Source: Anaerolineae bacterium (GTDB lineage Bacteria; Chloroflexota; Anaerolineae; 4572-78; J111). From it: a stretch of 64,000 nucleotides of DNA. Location of the stretch: the NCBI GenBank assembly GCA_022071955.1, contig JAJVIM010000004.1:310001-374000 (forward strand). Direction: 5' to 3'. Under the pieces are notes generated by a model that saw only the letters and a program-made list of their open reading frames with translations, searched no databases and was not told the DNA's origin. A program made the translations under genes and the position numbers. Positions 1-6,904 of the stretch are shown here, piece by piece; position 1 is the first letter of the stretch, and every line of letters begins with the position of its first letter.

Positions 1-24
1 CCTTTTTGATTCATCGCAACAAGG

Positions 25-1554
25 TTAACTCTGGCCGTTGGAGCGTGGCTTCATTGAGTTGGTAGCCAAAAAGCGGGTGTGCCAGCTAAAAGCTTCTTCA
101 AGCAGATGCGGAGTCTGTTTACCCGGCGACATGTTGAGCGCGCGCTGGTAATATTCCTGCAGCGCCGGCCGAAAATCCGGGTGAGCGCATTTTTGGATGA
201 TCACTTTGGCCCGCTGTTTGGGCGACAGACCGCGCAAGTCGGCCAGGCCGTACTCGGTAACCAGAATCTGGGTGTCGTGTTCGGTGTGGTCAACGTGAGA
301 AACCATCGGCACAATCGCCGAAATCGCTCCGTTTTTGGCGGTTGAAGGCGTCATAAAAATCGACAGGAAAGCGTTGCGGGCAAAGTCGCCGGAGCCGCCA
401 ACGCCGTTTTGAATGCGCGTGCCCATGAGGTGGGTGGAGTTAACGTTGCCGTAAATATCGGCCTCAACCAGACTGTTCATGGCAATCACGCCCAGCCGGC
501 GGATAACTTCGGGGTGGTTGCTGATGCCCACGGAACGCAGAATAATCTTGTCGTGGAAGAAGTCGATGTTATTGTTGAATTTTTGCAAGGCTTCCGGGCT
601 GAGCGAAAATGCCGTGGCCGAGGCTGCGCGCAGCGTGCCGGATTCAAGCATATCGAGCATGCCATCCTGAATTACCTCGGTGTACGAGGTCATATTTTCA
701 AAGCGGCTCTTTTGTAGCCCCATCAGCACCGCGTTGGGAATGTTGCCCACGCCGGATTGAAGCGGCAGGAGGGTTTTATCGGGCAGGCGGCCCTTGCTTA
801 CTTCGTGCTCCAAAAAGTCCAGAATGTGGTCGGCAATGCGGTAAGAAACATCGTTGGGCGGGGTAAAGGGGCTGTTGCGGTCGCCGTCGTTGGTTTCAAT
901 AATGGCCACAATTTTGTCGGGGTCGCAGCGCAGATAGGGCTGGCCAATGCGGTCGTCGGCGCGGCAAATGGGGATGGGTTTGCGGTGGGGCGGGGTAACC
1001 GATTGGTAATACACATCGTGCATGCCTTCGAGTTTTTCGTTTTGCCACGCGTTAACTTCGATGATCACCTTTTCGGCATGATCGAGCCAGCTTTTGTTGT
1101 TGCCCAATGAACTGGCCGGAACCAACTGCCCGTCTTCCTTAATTGAGGTCACTTCGACAATGGCAAAATCGAGCTTACCCAAAAAGCCGTAGCTCACGTA
1201 TTGCGGCACGTGGCTCAGGTGCAGGTCAATGTATTCAATATCGCCGGCGTTGATCCGCTTGCGGGTTACCGGCTCTGATTGGTAGGGCAGGCGCAGGCGC
1301 ATGGCATCAACCATGGCCAGCGCGGCGTCCAATTCCGGGGCGGTAGATGCGCCGGTCCAAACGCCAATCTGGAATGGATTGCCTTCCATGTGGGCGTTGG
1401 CAATGCGCAGGGCCAGCGCTCGCGGCACGGCTTTGGGGTAGCCGCTGCCCGTAAAACCGCTCATCCCCACGTTAACATCGGTGGTGATGAGGGCGGCGGC
1501 GTCTTCGGCGCTCATAACCTTGCTGCGGAGGGATTTGTTCAAAATGCGTGTCAC
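25..1554 (-). CDS. Acetyl-CoA hydrolase / succinyl-CoA:acetate CoA-transferase
   Basis: A 509-residue protein of the acetyl-CoA hydrolase/transferase family (Ach1/Cat1/AarC type), which moves CoA between acyl groups such as succinate and acetate through a glutamyl-CoA thioester. The segment YTEVIQDG places the expected catalytic glutamate at about residue 293. The family signatures SGVGNIPNAV (about 267-276), VGGSGDFARNA and VTEYGLADLRG follow in the usual order, and the length is typical. Translation probably starts at a GTG at 1554, preceded by an AAAGGA ribosome binding site. It points away from lexA and appears monocistronic. Hydrolase and transferase activities cannot be separated from sequence alone. 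Confidence 0.92.
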   Translation of the reverse strand: MTRILNKSLRSKVMSAEDAAALITTDVNVGMSGFTGSGYPKAVPRALALRIANAHMEGNPFQIGVWTGASTAPELDAALAMVDAMRLRLPYQSEPVTRKRINAGDIEYIDLHLSHVPQYVSYGFLGKLDFAIVEVTSIKEDGQLVPASSLGNNKSWLDHAEKVIIEVNAWQNEKLEGMHDVYYQSVTPPHRKPIPICRADDRIGQPYLRCDPDKIVAIIETNDGDRNSPFTPPNDVSYRIADHILDFLEHEVSKGRLPDKTLLPLQSGVGNIPNAVLMGLQKSRFENMTSYTEVIQDGMLDMLESGTLRAASATAFSLSPEALQKFNNNIDFFHDKIILRSVGISNHPEVIRRLGVIAMNSLVEADIYGNVNSTHLMGTRIQNGVGGSGDFARNAFLSIFMTPSTAKNGAISAIVPMVSHVDHTEHDTQILVTEYGLADLRGLSPKQRAKVIIQKCAHPDFRPALQEYYQRALNMSPGKQTPHLLEEAFSWHTRFLATNSMKPRSNGQS

Positions 1555-1804
1555 AAACTTGTTCCTTTCTAATACTAAAAAAATGATAAAGATCGAACTT
1601 TAGGCTGGTGGATGATTGGGGGCCTCCGTTGGCACATATCTCCAAACGCCGTCTGGTTTGAGTTTACATAAAGTAATACTGCACAAATTATCAGCCTGGA
1701 GTATAAAGATGAGTGGCAAGTGAGTCAAACCAGATGGGGGTAAATTGTATAATTATTCACAAAGAGAAATCCGGTTCCTTTTTAATAAAAAACAAAAATC
1801 AAAC
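1555..1804. other. Intergenic region between CoA-transferase and lexA
   Basis: This AT-rich divergent spacer carries no gene that I can support. A TATAAT hexamer at 1748-1753 has no clear -35 partner. An imperfect 11-base inverted repeat (GTCTGGTTTGA near 1651 and TCAAACCAGAT near 1722) brackets about 60 bases. Its meaning is unknown. Confidence 0.5.
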
Positions 1805-1834
1805 TTGACATAGAACGCCCGTTCGTGGTATAAT
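1805..1834 (+). promoter_or_regulatory. lexA promoter with SOS box in the spacer
   Basis: A consensus -35 TTGACA (1805-1810) and -10 TATAAT (1829-1834) are separated by 18 bases. The spacer contains GAACGCCCGTTC (1813-1824), a perfect GAAC-N4-GTTC operator of the Gram-positive LexA type, so bound LexA would block RNA polymerase. This implies lexA autoregulation. Confidence 0.92.
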
Positions 1835-1890
1835 CTCTCAAAACAGCACAAATGGTCGGAACAAATGGCCGTTTTCAGGGAGCAAACACA

Positions 1891-2532
1891 ATGAGTCTAT
1901 CAGAACGTCAACAAAAAATATTGGAATTTGTAAAATCATTTACTCTGGACAATGGATACCCGCCCACCATCCGGGAAATTGGTAAAGCGGTAAACATCAG
2001 TTCAACGTCGGTGGTCAATTACAACCTCGATGCCTTACAGCGGGCCGGTCTCATTACCCGGGACAGAACCGTATCGCGGGGGATTCGGCTGGATGAGGGG
2101 CTGGAAGGGTTGACCACAATGGCCGCCAATCTGGTTAAAGTGCCAATGCTCGGCCGGATTGCCGCCGGTGAACCGCTGCTTGTCTTTGCTGACAGCATCC
2201 GCGACAGTGGCGACACCATTGACGTGCCCCGAGACATGCTGCCTACCGACAAAGATATTTACGCGCTGGAAGTACAGGGGACTTCAATGATCGATGCGCT
2301 GATCAATGACGGCGATATTGTGATTATGCGCCACACGCAAAGCGCCAACAATGGCGATATGGTTGCCGCATGGCTGCCGGAACAGGAAGAAACAACCCTC
2401 AAGCGCTTCTTCCACGAAGGCAAGCGTATCAGGCTGCAACCAGAAAACCAAACCATGCAGCCTATTTATGTTGATCCTGATAAAATCGAGATCAAAGGCC
2501 GGGTGGTGGCAGTTTTGCGCCAACTGGAATAG
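1891..2532 (+). CDS. lexA: LexA repressor (SOS regulator, self-cleaving protease)
   Basis: A 213-residue LexA. An N-terminal winged helix (about 1-70, with GYPPTIREIG and the recognition segment ISSTSVVNYNL) binds the SOS operator. The C-terminal S24 peptidase-like domain holds the cleavage site Ala92-Gly93 (GRIAAGEP), catalytic Ser132 (QGTSMID) and catalytic Lys171 (TTLKRFF), so RecA-stimulated self-cleavage should be intact. The reading frame is open upstream to 1852, but ATG 1891 has an AGGGAG ribosome binding site at 1877-1882 and gives the normal LexA N-terminus. The promoter carries its own operator, and a strong terminator follows. Confidence 0.97.
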   Translation: MSLSERQQKILEFVKSFTLDNGYPPTIREIGKAVNISSTSVVNYNLDALQRAGLITRDRTVSRGIRLDEGLEGLTTMAANLVKVPMLGRIAAGEPLLVFADSIRDSGDTIDVPRDMLPTDKDIYALEVQGTSMIDALINDGDIVIMRHTQSANNGDMVAAWLPEQEETTLKRFFHEGKRIRLQPENQTMQPIYVDPDKIEIKGRVVAVLRQLE

Positions 2533-2569
2533 GTGTTTGTTCCCCGTTTGCCCTGGTTTTGCTGTGTTT

Positions 2570-2600
2570 GGTACGTCCCGGATGGGACGTACCTTTTTTT
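2570..2600 (+). terminator. Intrinsic terminator of lexA
   Basis: A perfect 10-bp stem (GGTACGTCCC / GGGACGTACC) with a 4-base loop is followed by seven T residues. It separates lexA from the next SOS promoter, so the two LexA-family genes are independent transcription units. Confidence 0.93.
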
Positions 2601-2637
2601 ACCCTCAATTTTTAAGCTGAAATTCAATAAATAACGC

Positions 2638-2687
2638 TTGACAGTAGAACGTGTGTTCTGGTATAATCCTCAATAGAACGTGCGTTC
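2638..2687 (+). promoter_or_regulatory. SOS promoter of the lexA-like/ftsK-like operon, two SOS boxes
   Basis: The -35 TTGACA (2638-2643) and -10 TATAAT (2662-2667) are 18 bases apart. Box 1, GAACGTGTGTTC (2647-2658), lies in the spacer exactly as at lexA. Box 2, GAACGTGCGTTC (2676-2687), lies over the likely transcription start. Both match GAAC-N4-GTTC perfectly, so repression should be tighter than at lexA. Confidence 0.92.
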
Positions 2688-2737
2688 TATTTTATTTTAA
2701 AGCTTGCTATTCTACTAAAGGTGACGGAGCCAGAAAA

Positions 2738-3343
2738 ATGACAGGCATTAGCGACAAACAAGCGGAGATGCTGGCGTTTATTGAAAATTTTGTTGGCGAG
2801 TGCGGGTATCCCCCCACTTATGAAGAAATCAAAACCGGCCTCAACATCAGTTCCAAATCATTAGTCAACTACCACTTGCAGGTGCTGGAGAACGCGCAAC
2901 TGCTGTCGCGGGTTCCCAATACGCCGCGGGGAATTCAGCTAAAAAACAGCGATCGTTCGCAGCAACTGCCGCTGGCCGGTACAGTTGCTGAACGGCAGGA
3001 CACCCCGCTGGCAACGCTCAGCCCGGCCGATGTGCTGGAACTGACCGTAAACTGCGTGACAAATGATGGCAACCTGTACGCGCTCGGCGGCGGCACATTT
3101 GCCGACGGCTTTGTTAACCGGGGTGATATTGTTATTTTGCAGGGGCAAAGTCAGGCCAGTGATGGCGAATTGGTGGCCATTCGGCTGCCCAAGAAAAACC
3201 AGATCAGCCTGAAACGCTACTTTCGAGAGAACGGACACGTGCGGCTAAAATCGGTGAGCGCGGCCCACGCCGATCTGGTGCTCAAACCGGCCGACGTGGA
3301 AATCAGGGGTAAAGTTGTGGCAGTCATTCGGCAGAACGGATAA
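2738..3343 (+). CDS. LexA-like repressor lacking self-cleavage residues
   Basis: A 201-residue LexA paralogue. The winged-helix half closely follows the neighbouring LexA (GYPPTYEEI, recognition segment ISSKSLVNYHL), so it may bind the same operator. The C-terminal fold is recognisable (GDIVIL, ISLKRYF with Lys159 kept), but the cleavage dipeptide is Ala-Glu (GTVAERQ, about 84-85) instead of Ala-Gly. The Ser-Met of the active site is replaced in GGTFADGF, with Thr120 at or near the serine position. Self-cleavage is therefore unlikely. ATG 2738 has a GGAG site at 2726-2729. It is first gene of an SOS-controlled operon. It could be a non-inducible repressor, a feedback shut-off factor or a dimerisation partner of LexA. 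Confidence 0.85.
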   Translation: MTGISDKQAEMLAFIENFVGECGYPPTYEEIKTGLNISSKSLVNYHLQVLENAQLLSRVPNTPRGIQLKNSDRSQQLPLAGTVAERQDTPLATLSPADVLELTVNCVTNDGNLYALGGGTFADGFVNRGDIVILQGQSQASDGELVAIRLPKKNQISLKRYFRENGHVRLKSVSAAHADLVLKPADVEIRGKVVAVIRQNG

Positions 3344-3404
3344 ATGGCTGGTGATGTTTAGGTGTGGCCTGCCGTTCATCAAACAATAACAAACAAAACC
3401 GGCC

Positions 3405-4661
3405 ATGCTTGAATATTCAAACTATTTTGCCCAACCCAATAATCTTACTGCGGAGATGCATATGCGCCGGGTCCTGGAATATCAGGCCGACCAAATTGAA
3501 ATGGTGCTAACCAGCCATCGGGTGCCCGGCCGGGTAACCGGCGGCGTGGTCACACCGCGTTGGGTCAGCTACCAGATTGCGCCGGAAATCGCCTCCAAGA
3601 TCGCCAAAATCATCAACCTGTCCGAGGAGTTTGCCCTGCGGCTGGGTGCGCAGCGGGTGCGGGTTTCGCGGCAAGGGGCGGTGGTGCAGGTTGATGTGCC
3701 GCGCGAAGATGGCCAGGTGGTCCGGCTGCTCAACCTGACCGGCCGCATCAAAGAAGTGCCCAAACAAACCGCAGTGTTGGGTATGGACGAATCCGGCCTG
3801 CCGTTGCTGCTGCGGCTGCCTTCGCCGGATGTGGCCCACGTGCTGATTGCCGGCACTACCGGTTCGGGCAAAACGGCGCTGGCCCGGAGTATGGCCCTGT
3901 CGCTGGCCATGTACAACCGGCTGGGTGAAGTGCAGATGGTGTTCATCGACCCCAAAGGTAACGGTTTTGACCCGTTTGTCCATTTTGGCGAAGGCGGCTA
4001 CGTGCTGCCCCACCTGCTGCGGCCCACCGTTAGCGATGTGCATCAGGCCATCTTTTTATTGGGTGAAATGGTGGAAGAAATGATTCGCCGCGACCGCGAA
4101 AATATTTCCGAGCCGCGAGTGGTCATTTTTATTGACGAACTGGCCGATTTGATGGAGCAGGGCGGCAAAGCGATGGACCGACTGATGACCCGGCTCACCC
4201 AGCGCGGCCGCAGCGCCGGGCTGCACATCATTGCCTGCACCCAAAAACCGCTGGCGGCCAGCATCGGCAGCCTGACCCGCAGTAATTTTCCGGTGCGGCT
4301 GGTGGGCAGCGTGGCCAGCGCCGACGATGCCAAAATCGCGGCCGGCATTCCCGGCACCGGCGCGGAAAAACTGCTGGGGCGCGGCGACTTTTTGCTGGTG
4401 GTCAAAGGCAATGTAACCCGGTTTCAGGCGGCATATGTAAGCGAGCGCGAAATCGGCCAGATTATCGGCCGCATGAAAATGGCCGGCCGGGTGCCCGTCG
4501 CGTGGACGCCCGAACCTCAGCGGGCGGCGCTGGCCGCCACCGGCACTTTCGGCCAGCCGGGTGCTGCGCCGCTTCCCACCGATCAGGCGGCGCTCAATTT
4601 TAAGAAAAAACGGCGCGGCTTAGGGTTGATGTTGGGCCACCAACTGCGGCTGATAAAGTAA
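3405..4661 (+). CDS. FtsK/SpoIIIE-type DNA translocase ATPase, soluble
   Basis: A 418-residue P-loop ATPase of the FtsK/HerA superfamily. Residues 1-120 resemble the alpha/beta part of an FtsK motor (RVTGGVVTPRWVSYQIAP). Walker A is GTTGSGKT (about 150-157), followed by the FtsK-like FIDPKGNGF. Walker B is VIFIDELADLM (about 240-250), and TQRGRSAGLHIIACTQKP is the family's sensor region. There is no N-terminal membrane domain and no obvious winged-helix gamma domain, so it is much shorter than cell-division FtsK (usually over 700 residues). It is second in the SOS operon after the LexA-like gene. A role in damage-linked DNA pumping or in an integrative element is an inference. The 3405 start has a weak ribosome binding site. 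Confidence 0.88.
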   Translation: MLEYSNYFAQPNNLTAEMHMRRVLEYQADQIEMVLTSHRVPGRVTGGVVTPRWVSYQIAPEIASKIAKIINLSEEFALRLGAQRVRVSRQGAVVQVDVPREDGQVVRLLNLTGRIKEVPKQTAVLGMDESGLPLLLRLPSPDVAHVLIAGTTGSGKTALARSMALSLAMYNRLGEVQMVFIDPKGNGFDPFVHFGEGGYVLPHLLRPTVSDVHQAIFLLGEMVEEMIRRDRENISEPRVVIFIDELADLMEQGGKAMDRLMTRLTQRGRSAGLHIIACTQKPLAASIGSLTRSNFPVRLVGSVASADDAKIAAGIPGTGAEKLLGRGDFLLVVKGNVTRFQAAYVSEREIGQIIGRMKMAGRVPVAWTPEPQRAALAATGTFGQPGAAPLPTDQAALNFKKKRRGLGLMLGHQLRLIK

Positions 4662-4676
4662 AAGGACAGGTGAGGC

Positions 4677-5069
4677 ATGAAAAAGTTTTTTGTGATCGTT
4701 TCCGTCGCGTTTTCGGTGACACTGGCGGTGATTATTGGCTACCGCATCAGCGCCGACGCCATGGCCGTGATTATTGGCATTGTCTGTGGCGTGCTGGCCT
4801 CTATTCCAACCACCGTGCTGATGGTCTGGATGGTACGCCAGCGTGACCGCCAGTACGAGCTGCAAGCCGGGCAGGCAGCCCGCTTTGGCCAGTATCCGCC
4901 GGTAGTGGTGGTGAACGGCCAGGGTACCAACGGCTACGGCATGCCCTCCGCTCCGCCGCCGCTGCTGGCCGGCCCGCCATCGCCGGGTAGCCGGGATTTT
5001 AAAGTGATCGGCCAGGAAAACACCGATTCGGTCGGCGATTTTTTGCCGGCATTTTGGGATCAGGGGTAA
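4677..5069 (+). CDS. Small membrane protein of the SOS operon
   Basis: A 130-residue protein with two hydrophobic helices (about 4-22 and 29-53), then a basic stop-transfer segment (VRQRDRQ) and a Gly/Pro-rich cytoplasmic tail. It starts 15 bases after the ATPase gene behind AGGTGAGG, so it is co-transcribed with it. No known family was recognised. Because the neighbouring FtsK-type motor has no membrane anchor of its own, this protein could be a separate anchor for it. That is an inference from gene order only. Confidence 0.75.
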   Translation: MKKFFVIVSVAFSVTLAVIIGYRISADAMAVIIGIVCGVLASIPTTVLMVWMVRQRDRQYELQAGQAARFGQYPPVVVVNGQGTNGYGMPSAPPPLLAGPPSPGSRDFKVIGQENTDSVGDFLPAFWDQG

Positions 5070-5073
5070 GCCG

Positions 5074-5280
5074 ATGCAGGAAAACGTGAGTATGCTCGAG
5101 TATCGATTTGAAACCTTTCCGGCCAAATTTAGCTGGCGGGGACGGGTGTACCAGATAGACGCGGTCAATGAATGCCGCACCCGCCGGTTGGCCTATCACT
5201 ACTGGGTTCGCTGCGACGGCCAACTGCTGCACCTGATCCATCTGTTAAATTCCAACCGCTGGGCGCTGCAATTTGATTGA
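5074..5280 (+). CDS. Small conserved protein with FxWRGRxY motif
   Basis: A 68-residue protein starting 4 bases after the previous stop, with GGGGTAAG as ribosome binding site. The segment KFSWRGRVYQIDAV followed by a Trp-ending C-terminus recalls small beta-rich proteins (DUF6504-like) that in actinobacteria are, as far as I recall, found near SOS mutagenesis genes. I cannot confirm membership. Its position in an SOS-boxed operon fits a damage-related role, but its function is unknown. Confidence 0.7.
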   Translation: MQENVSMLEYRFETFPAKFSWRGRVYQIDAVNECRTRRLAYHYWVRCDGQLLHLIHLLNSNRWALQFD

Positions 5281-5291
5281 GGAGGACAACC

Positions 5292-5540
5292 ATGCACGAA
5301 GGATTATTGTGGTTTGATAACACTCCCAACCGGGAGCTGGACGAAAAAATTAAGCAGGCGGCGCAGCGATACCAGACGCGCCTGAACCAAAAACCCACCG
5401 TGTGCTACGTCAACGTCGATGAATTTTCACCGGAGGTGACCGCCGTCAACGGTATCGCTATTAAGCCGGCCCGCTATATTCGCCGCCATCATTTTTGGCT
5501 GGGCGTTGAGCGAGAAATTCTGGCCGCCAGCGCCGGCTGA
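5292..5540 (+). CDS. Conserved small hypothetical protein, last gene of SOS operon
   Basis: An 82-residue protein starting at ATG 5292 behind a strong GAGGAGG site, 11 bases after the preceding gene. It contains GLLWFDNTP near the N-terminus, PTVCYVNVDEF in the middle and RRHHFWLGVE at the end. I recall similar proteins in Chloroflexota but no assigned function. A terminator-like hairpin lies 60 bases downstream, so it is probably the last gene of the operon. Confidence 0.75.
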   Translation: MHEGLLWFDNTPNRELDEKIKQAAQRYQTRLNQKPTVCYVNVDEFSPEVTAVNGIAIKPARYIRRHHFWLGVEREILAASAG

Positions 5541-5547
5541 TCCAGGC

Positions 5548-5576
5548 TTCACCATCCGCGCCGGTTGTGCTATAAT
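5548..5576 (+). promoter_or_regulatory. Putative promoter upstream of GNAT gene
   Basis: TATAAT (5571-5576) stands 17 bases after a weak -35 TTCACC (5548-5553). A transcript from it would begin just before the hairpin at 5601-5635. Confidence 0.5.
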
Positions 5577-5600
5577 ATCGCCGGTTCTACTGCCAGCACT

Positions 5601-5635
5601 AACGCACAGAGACATGGAATCATCTGTGCGTTTTT
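5601..5635 (+). terminator. Terminator-like hairpin (operon end or leader attenuator)
   Basis: A perfect 10-bp stem (AACGCACAGA / TCTGTGCGTT) with a 12-base loop runs into five T residues. It can terminate the SOS operon. Because a promoter-like element sits 25 bases upstream and a coding start 19 bases downstream, it could also act as an attenuator or release a short RNA. Confidence 0.8.
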
Positions 5636-5653
5636 GCATGAGGAGACTGGCGC

Positions 5654-6511
5654 ATGCGTTACACCATCCGCGATCTTGTAACATACGATGAAATTTTGCA
5701 GGTGCATCATCTGCAGCGGGAAATTTGGGGGCTGAGCGAGCCAATGTTTGGCCTGTACCCGCCGCTCATTAATACTATTGCCCACAACGGCGGCACCGTG
5801 CTCGGCGCGTTTGACGCGGAGTCTGGCGCGATGGTTGCCTTTTTGGTGGGCTTTTTGGGGCGGGAAAAAGGCGGCCCGCTGAAATTGTGCTCGCAGGCAA
5901 TGGGCGTGCGGCCGGAATGGCGGCGGCACGGGGTGGCCCAGGCGCTTAAATTGGCCCAGCGGCAGCGGGTCATCGAGCAGGGGCTGCCGCTCATCACCTG
6001 GACTTATGACCCGTTGGAAGGCCCCAACGCCACCCTCAATTTGCACAAACTGCGAGCCATCAGCCGGCGCTACATGCCCGATGTTTACGGCTCTAATTTT
6101 GGCGCGCTCAACGCCGGCCTGCCCACGGACCGGCTGCTGGTGGAGTGGTGGGTGCGGGGCGAACATTTGGCCCAGCCTATGCGGCCGGAACTCGGCGCGG
6201 CGGTCCCGATTTTTGAGCTGGCCGGCCAGGGATTGGAGCGGCATATTGTTGACACCCGCTTCGATTTGCAGGCTGAGTCGCTGCTGCTTGAAACCGTAGC
6301 CGATCTTCACCCGGTCAAAGCCGCCAACCTTGATTTGGCCCTGGATTGGCGACTGCGGATACGGGCCGCCTTTGAAACCTACTTTGCCCGGGGCTATTTG
6401 GCCACCGATTTTATTTCGATGATTGACCCGGCCGATGGTCACCGCTATAACCGTTATTTGCTACAAAAAAATAACCCGCTTTTGCGGGCCAAAGTTGGAA
6501 TGATCGATTAA
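5654..6511 (+). CDS. GNAT-family N-acetyltransferase-like protein (COG3375 type)
   Basis: A 285-residue protein. Residues 1-140 form a GNAT-like domain: RDLVTYDEILQVHHLQREIWG at the start resembles COG3375 proteins, and the acetyl-CoA pyrophosphate-binding region is seen as MGVRPEWRRHGVAQALKLAQR. It is followed by TWTYDPLEGPNATLNLHKLRA and a C-terminal extension typical of this group. Start ATG 5654 has AGGAG at 5641-5645. The stop codon overlaps the start of the next gene (TAATG), so the two are translationally coupled. The substrate is unknown. Confidence 0.85.
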   Translation: MRYTIRDLVTYDEILQVHHLQREIWGLSEPMFGLYPPLINTIAHNGGTVLGAFDAESGAMVAFLVGFLGREKGGPLKLCSQAMGVRPEWRRHGVAQALKLAQRQRVIEQGLPLITWTYDPLEGPNATLNLHKLRAISRRYMPDVYGSNFGALNAGLPTDRLLVEWWVRGEHLAQPMRPELGAAVPIFELAGQGLERHIVDTRFDLQAESLLLETVADLHPVKAANLDLALDWRLRIRAAFETYFARGYLATDFISMIDPADGHRYNRYLLQKNNPLLRAKVGMID

Positions 6512-6888
6512 TGACCGGTAAACAGCCCCACCAACATTGGCTTATTTGGGACGGTGACTGAGGCTTCTGACGCCGGTCTGTCGCCTGGGTCAGGCGCAAG
6601 GATGCCCAAAATAAGTTTTGGCCGGTGCCGTTTCAGCAATGCCCTTCGCCGCCAATGACGCCGCAGCTTTTGGCTGCCTGCCGGCAGGCCGTCCACGTGA
6701 TCACCGGCGATGGCCAGGTAATCCGCGCCGGGCGGGCGGCGCTGTTTGTGCTGGCAGAGATTGGCTATCCCCGCTGGCTGATGCGGCTTCTGCACCGGCC
6801 GCCGCTCATCTGGATTGTCGAAGTTGGGTATCAAATTGTGGCCCGGAATCGGCCGTTCTTTAGCAAATTTCTGTTCACCAAAGAATGA
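6511..6888 (+). CDS. DCC-family thiol-disulfide oxidoreductase, probable selenoprotein with UxxU
   Basis: Read through two in-frame UGA codons (6559-6561 and 6568-6570), the frame encodes 125 residues of the DCC/DUF393 thioredoxin-like family: HWLIWDGD-U17-GF-U20-RRSVAWVRR, then AVHVITGDGQVIRAG, LLHRPPLIWIVEVGYQIVARN and KE. The two UGAs fall exactly on the two cysteines of the family motif DGDCGFC, and the frame is otherwise intact. A hairpin with a GGU loop lies 17 and 26 bases after them. The ATG overlaps the upstream stop (TAATG). The gene's own terminator is also UGA, which argues for local Sec recoding and against general UGA reassignment. If UGA were not decoded, only a fragment without the redox motif could be made from ATG 6625. 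Confidence 0.75.
6582..6596 (+). promoter_or_regulatory. Candidate bacterial SECIS hairpin
   Basis: A perfect 6-bp stem CGCCTG (6582-6587) / CAGGCG (6591-6596) carries the loop GGT. The apical loop starts 17 bases after the second UGA and 26 after the first, within the spacing usual for bacterial SECIS elements. The G-rich loop resembles the SelB-binding loop. An unpaired U precedes the stem. Confidence 0.6.
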
Positions 6889-6904
6889 AGCGGTGGCCAA
6901 TTGT

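Noticed and set aside
3405-4661. Cell-division FtsK
   Set aside because: It lacks the N-terminal membrane domain, and no clear gamma domain is present; the length is about half of normal.
6511-6624. Reading the DCC gene as a pseudogene or as a start at 6625
   Set aside because: The frame is intact apart from two UGAs at the exact Cys positions, upstream residues match the family, and a start at 6625 would delete the redox motif.
6559-6888. Genome-wide reassignment of UGA to an amino acid
   Set aside because: Many genes here, including this one, lexA-type operon genes and the GT-C genes, end in UGA followed by sensible gene boundaries.
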